In this document: piece after piece, positions 40,501-43,454 of the stretch | How the letters are laid out: each line of letters opens with the position of its first letter | Numbering within the stretch: position 1 is the first letter of the stretch | NCBI GenBank assembly: GCA_027577415.1 | Contig: JANBQS010000056.1 | Span: 1-43,454 of the forward strand | Direction of reading: 5' to 3' | Source: Coemansia sp. RSA 922 | Taxonomy: Eukaryota > Kickxellomycota > Kickxellomycetes > Kickxellales > Kickxellaceae | Length of the DNA stretch: 43,454 nucleotides | Notes under the pieces: generated by a model | Seen by the model: the letters and a program-made list of their open reading frames with translations, nothing else | The model's database searches: none | Told to the model about the DNA's origin: nothing | Program-made: the position numbers and the translations under genes

Positions 40501-41208
40501 GGCCCAGTCTGTTACGAGGCGATTGCTTTCGCCAGCCCAGCACGATGTAGGCCCAAAGCGAGCATAGCCCATCAGCAGGTACTCGAGCATGTCGCTGACC
40601 TCAGCAGGTGGACGGCCAAGGTCGGCTGAGAGCGAGACAAAGTCAACTAGGTTGCCACTTTTCCAGTAGCGCACGCTGGCATTGGCAAGCGCCTTGACTT
40701 CGTCAGCCGACCATGGCGTGGACATGGGTTCAGCAGGCTGTTCACTCGCGTGCTTGGCCTTACCGCCGGCCCAGCCGAGCCTTAGACTGCCCAGTCCCAT
40801 GCGCAGCCTTGTAGCTGCCGAAGGCACAGCTGCCAGATCCGCTGGATGGGTACTAGTGGGGGCGGCAAGCTCAGACACATGCCTCAGCTCTTCGCCTGCC
40901 GATGCTGTGCGGCGATGAAGGCTGGCTGGCGGCGAAACTCTAGTTGTGCTGGCAAATGACGCGGTGGCGGCGGCGGCGGCGTTGGCAATAACAATGTCGG
41001 ACCCTGGAATGGGCGGGAGATTGGGAAGGGGTGAGTTGTCGGCGATGACTCGCACAACCGATGTGCGTGTTGATGGCGGCAAGCGGTGGTGTGAAATGGG
41101 CCGACTAGTAGCCCGGCTCTGAGATATGGCTGAGCTTGCCACAGAGGCGTTTGGCTGTGCCCAAAGCTCGTCGGCGCGACCGGCGGGAGGACGCGGGATA
41201 TACGACAT
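37582..41208 (-). CDS. Large unrecognised protein with Myb/SANT-like region, paralogue B
   Basis: 1208 aa from the ATG at 41208, chosen because the protein then starts MSYIPRPPAG, matching MSYIPKP of paralogue A; the frame is open for 110 further codons upstream but those look non-coding. Shared parts in order: the Trp-anchored SANT-like pair (about 165-240, PWSADEVKALANASVRYW then CWAGESNRLVTDW), ALKCRPRLDARTP, GLNTLSRPSRARK, and a helical domain (about 565-1003) with HPFRPITRDELKDWM and LNSKLYRYLKSLRVRPSSKQW. A helical C-terminus rich in Met/Gln follows an Ala run. B has a Pro-run (PLPLPPPPPLPPHSG) that A lacks. The identity between A and B is low outside the motifs, so the duplication is old. 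No family recognised. Confidence 0.75.
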   Translation of the reverse strand: MSYIPRPPAGRADELWAQPNASVASSAISQSRATSRPISHHRLPPSTRTSVVRVIADNSPLPNLPPIPGSDIVIANAAAAATASFASTTRVSPPASLHRRTASAGEELRHVSELAAPTSTHPADLAAVPSAATRLRMGLGSLRLGWAGGKAKHASEQPAEPMSTPWSADEVKALANASVRYWKSGNLVDFVSLSADLGRPPAEVSDMLEYLLMGYARFGPTSCWAGESNRLVTDWASIQFPTNPQLNPAPASSFRVTGGMSRLDTCLSALKCRPRLDARTPSYVMADHGSATSGQNVVTDFRVGLRLHNPEASPPLPSTPGPPTAAQTSAHSKSLRSEPSGESARIPPHGMPPLPLPPPPPLPPHSGAQMSDHRDSRTHRRTKSTASVSPTRPPAPEFNFTPVAAAAGAAVGTNATQPVFTGGLRSRSGLNTLSRPSRARKLQQASFRRQSLTGTDTAVVGEPSRLVTGTIATSAPLTISSVLSPTQNTLVLPEFGQETAARPRANTFAVHSLPSNEITHILARDSGHVEPPNLAIPVGAVHDDIELHSNQSSYPAIGINQTDSDLDAQFGDLLQETRQKIRRFVDNFIKDFPADFKQRVEMQRAGRGGLCITVDHFDDFTYGNEAFLKAIETIYRYVGGSMIKSCNLFFHVQLLHAVRLDRIPVTDDNWLRANEFATSVFNKRIEDARFIVFQEYVDKESAAANGGGEVNGRSDDKAGVWMPSMRGGHYGNILDSTTDSDGNEHNSPFKNAYYMDKQAWKHVLFFLENYSEEITQRARDHGPRPMPVALQVDEETMLPFDVKVRNTLIRFIWEDIPHSRVESKEITLLRALELLNSELADRCGFHKNNLNLLLDEEKNEDESVEEDVVITEIPELSKVPVARMAQILGTSFAHQFFAEGQLSFLEAMLHDHPFRPITRDELKDWMTRGSSPFGNDVDYQLNSKLYRYLKSLRVRPSSKQWLSTSAAATLSMLRRTLNATRQKKVLSHIDIEATAARFREIEQDARGVSASTTDSGTSAPPVHKRARTLSMTAFGKVPEWVLQLSDTQLDNVISDSRSATVGPAGPAINGTAARELDPSKPVQAGPVGRAKPTAKEHTSAQLKPVQSPSPIGKYSAPIATNGYHSPQPMTLPPMSVSPWQEPSPISMTTLAAPPSSTTHYAGAFTTQPPVPAAAAAAAGPGEANMTTVLHMFEEMQAMIRQLQAQKLQ

Positions 41209-41565
41209 ACGCAGTTGCAATAGGTGTTGTAATGAAAGCAAAAAAAAAAAATGAAATAGCCTGAAGTGAAGAGAGGAGAGATGCAGCAGCTCTTGTCTGA
41301 GCGCAACTGAAAGCACATGCCCCCCTGCGCTTTGACAAGCCATTTCTGGCTTTGCACTTGGTCTGCAGCGCATGCATGCCTGTGCATCCATCACCCAATC
41401 AACCCACGCAGGGTTTCCAACTCCGAATTTGGCTCTGCATTTGCAGTCAGCTGGGCGCGGTCGCCTGTGCAGACGCTGCGACTTTGTCAAAGGCACGAGG
41501 GCGATATCTGTATTATAGCTACTGCTGTGCAGCAGCAAAAAAGAGGCTAGAAATAGTTTGTAGTG
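41209..41565. other. Spacer between ATG3 and large paralogue B
   Basis: This holds the promoter and leader of B (with an A-run at about 41240) and the 3' flank of ATG3. Frames running through it on both strands are extensions of neighbouring open frames. No gene seen. Confidence 0.5.
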
Positions 41566-42798
41566 CTAGATGTCAGACGACATGGTGTAGTCATACTCGA
41601 TGGTGGGCAGCACGCTGCTCATGAACTTGAGGAAGATGACCAAGTACTGGTCGACTCTAATCTCCCGCCGCCCGCTTTCCACCGCACGCTCGATGATCTT
41701 CTTCATGACATGCGCGTGCTTGCACGGGTGGATGGACGCCTGCTGCACTGCCAAGTGTGGGTGTGTCTCAATCGTCACCGTCTTCTTGGCGTGGTCCTCG
41801 CTGATGTCCTCAAAGATCTGCCGCGCCGTCAGTGGCTTGCCCTGCTCGTCGTATCCAAACAGCCACACACGCGGTGTCTGGTAGTACTTGTCGTAAGTGA
41901 TGCTGATGTCATAGGTACGCGTCCGCAGGATCTTGTCCTCGTCGCCGCTGCCACTTCCTGGTGCTGCAGCCGTAGGCGCTGTAGGTGCTGCTGCGGCTGC
42001 AGGGTCCTCGTCCTCCTCGGCCGCATCAAAGCCCTCAAGCTCGTCGTCAATGTCAGGGATTTCGTCGAGATCGCTGGGGATATCTTCAATCTCGTCCTCC
42101 TCCTCCTCGGCAGCCTGGCCCAGCGGCTTGTCGAGATCCTGGTCGGCATTTCCGACGTCGATGTCCTCGACGCCTCTGGTCAGGCGCTCGATTTCCTTAG
42201 CCGACGGTACTTGCACATCGGCGTCGTTCAAGTCGCCAATCTCCTCAATATCCTCCTCGTCTTGTGCCGACATGCCCTTGTGTCCGGCATACGCAGATAC
42301 CCACCCATCGTCGCCCACTTGCTCCAGCTCATCCCCCAAGCCAAAGACCATCTGCTCCGCACGTTGTAGACATGGCACATTGCGCGTAATCAGAAATTGG
42401 TTGTCCGCTGGCAGATAGTCACGGCGCTTGTTGGGGTGACCCTTCTCCCTAGACTCGGCAAAGGCAACAACAACAAGAAACCGGCTGATTAGTGCAGATA
42501 TTGTTGCCTAGTGCAAAGCGAGGAAACTACAGCATTGTATACGTACCAGCTCCAAGTCGGGCACTTGAATACAAGATATTCTCCGGCCGCAACAAACTAT
42601 ATTTCTTCCGAGAGACATAGTTAGTAGAAAGTGTAATATTGTCAAACAAAAAGGCTATGCTCTTCGAATCGCCAAAGTCGCTCTCCTGCTGCTTACCTCC
42701 TCTGGAGTTAGAACGCCCGTTTCCTTGAACTTTGAGTTCTTCAGGACCGGATTCAAGTGCTCGGCCACTTTGTGGAATAGTGAATGAAGTGACGCCAT
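41566..42798 (-). CDS. ATG3: Autophagy E2-like enzyme Atg3, three exons
   Basis: Exons are 42798-42697, 42596-42547 and 42448-41566, with introns of 100 and 98 nt (GTAAGC...ATAG and GTACGT...TCTAG); joined they give 344 aa. The start MASLHSLFHKVAEHLNPVL forms the amphipathic membrane-sensing helix. Next comes SKFKETGVLTPEE, then FVAAGEYLVFKCPTWSW, then KRRDYLPADNQFLITRNVPC. The catalytic block is TVTIETHPHL...ASIHPCKHAH with active-site Cys293, and the C-terminus is PTIEYDYT. Atg3 takes Atg8 from Atg7 and passes it to phosphatidylethanolamine, so it is required for autophagosome growth. An acidic, Ala/Gly-rich loop (about 150-210) matches the flexible insert where other Atg3 proteins bind Atg7 or Atg8. 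The 50-nt middle exon is short but its residues are conserved family residues, so the splice model is well supported. Confidence 0.95.
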
Positions 42799-43341
42799 GG
42801 GAAGAGTGCAGTAGAGATAGCCCGCACAAAGTTTGCTGTCGTCTGAATAACAAACAAATTGCAAAACAAAAAGGGAAAATTGCGAAGGAAAAAAATAAAA
42901 GCAAAGGAGAAGGAAGCTCTTGAGGGGCTTTGTGGTGGTGTGAAGTGTATGCGATCAGCACGCAAGCCCGCGTGCATCACCTGGACACCACACGTTCGCT
43001 AAACCGCAATGCTTTCGACAAAGGGCGATCTGCATCAAGTAAATAGCTGCCGTCGCTCAGGAACGCCCTTAAATTTTACATCAAATGGTAACATTTTTAT
43101 TTAAACAATATGGCTGGGTAGCAATTTTTTTGGGGGTGGGTTTGCATCGAACAGAACGACGTCGCGCGATCAACAGTTGTGCGTACTCCAGAGACACGAC
43201 AAAGAGACGAGGAGCGGATATATACACTGGCGAGCAGATACTTTTGTGTGCTTGTGTGCATGAGAGGAGTCAACAGAACTGGTCGCATTTTTGGTGGGGG
43301 GGTTTTTTTTTGGCGGTATGTACAGAGGCGGATATATGTGC
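42799..43341. other. ATG3 promoter region and 3' flank of the Cys-rich micro-ORF
   Basis: No gene was recognised. It has two similar T-then-G runs (T7G5 near 43124; G7T9 near 43296-43311) and an AATAAA on the minus strand (43096-43101), which could end the transcript from 43342-43437. Confidence 0.4.
43096..43101 (-). terminator. Polyadenylation signal candidate for micro-ORF copy 2
   Basis: The minus strand reads AATAAA about 240 bp past the stop codon of the Cys-rich ORF at 43342-43437. Confidence 0.25.
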
Positions 43342-43437
43342 CTAGCACGACGACTCGCCGCCCTTGCTCTTGCACAGTGCGCAAGTGCACTCGCGGTCGG
43401 CATTGACAAAGGTGGAGGTGGCAGTAGCAGGCGACAT
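43342..43437 (-). CDS. 31-aa Cys-rich microprotein, copy 2
   Basis: ATG to TAG, 31 residues, exactly the length of copy 1 at 21768-21863. The N-terminal half is Ala/Thr/Ser-rich. The C-terminal half is NADRECTCALCKSKGGESSC (Cys17, 19, 22, 31). The core DRECTCxLCK and a following GG are shared with copy 1, while the N-terminal halves are unrelated. The ATG context GATCGCCATG is good. The CxCxxC core suggests metal binding by analogy with short fungal metallothioneins, which is inference. Only 17 bp remain before the window end, and the frame is open through them, so this could be the last exon of a longer protein. Copy 2 has the same strand as ATG3 and lies upstream of it. Confidence 0.5.
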   Translation of the reverse strand: MSPATATSTFVNADRECTCALCKSKGGESSC

Positions 43438-43454
43438 GGCGATCGAAAAAGGAT

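Noticed and set aside
37582..41538. Paralogue B starting at the frame's upstream ATG
   Set aside because: The first 110 codons have a T-rich, non-coding look, and paralogue A starts exactly at the matching MSYIP.
41563..42369. 268-codon plus-strand frame opposite ATG3 exon 3
   Set aside because: Fully antisense to a conserved exon, Leu/Val/Arg-rich with no domain. A composition artefact.
1..43454. tRNA, rRNA or CRISPR elements
   Set aside because: I looked for B-box-like GGTTCGANTCC and for regularly spaced repeats by eye and found none. A tRNAscan run would be decisive.

Overview
The window looks like nuclear DNA of a filamentous, early-diverging fungus. The evidence is a division-I chitin synthase, a fungal-type RhoGEF, Atg3, cytosolic ribosomal protein uS10, few and short (about 100-190 nt) GT-AG introns with TACTAAC-like branch points, and GC-rich coding next to AT-rich spacers. 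The gene mix would fit Kickxellomycotina or a related zoopagomycete lineage, but that placement is inference and was not tested.

Layout. (1) 1-117: the 3' end of uS10. (2) 277-11000: an AT-rich accessory stretch. It holds a membrane-anchored cytochrome P450 (-), a frameshifted gene remnant (-), a BAHD-like acyltransferase (+), a dead non-LTR retrotransposon (+), and a second acyltransferase in inverted orientation (-) with one in-frame TAG. P450 plus acyltransferase suggests a small oxidation/acylation module that has been partly duplicated and is partly decaying. (3) 11053-13074: mitochondrial aspartate/glutamate-type carrier (-). (4) 14300-20633: a RhoGEF of about 2077 aa (+) whose start codon appears to be separated from the rest by an intron. 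(5) 20878-21430: decayed coding sequence, followed at 21768-21863 by a 31-codon Cys-rich ORF (+). (6) 22123-25061: two neighbouring single-pass membrane proteins (-) with similar small Cys-containing ectodomains and long disordered tails. (7) 26333-29457: chitin synthase (+, one intron). (8) 29582-33076: a WD40-like protein (+) convergent with an unknown protein (-), with 21 bp between stop codons. (9) 33501-41208: two large tandem paralogues (-), 1143 and 1208 aa, of an unrecognised family. (10) 41566-42798: ATG3 (-, three exons). (11) 43342-43437: a second 31-codon Cys-rich ORF (-) that shares the core DRECTCxLCK with the one at 21768.

Functional themes. Several genes concern polarised growth and the cell wall (RhoGEF, chitin synthase, possibly the two membrane proteins), beside housekeeping genes (uS10, carrier, Atg3). 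The least described material is the pair of Cys-rich micro-ORFs, the tandem large paralogues, and the pair of membrane proteins. No tRNA, rRNA or CRISPR array was seen.
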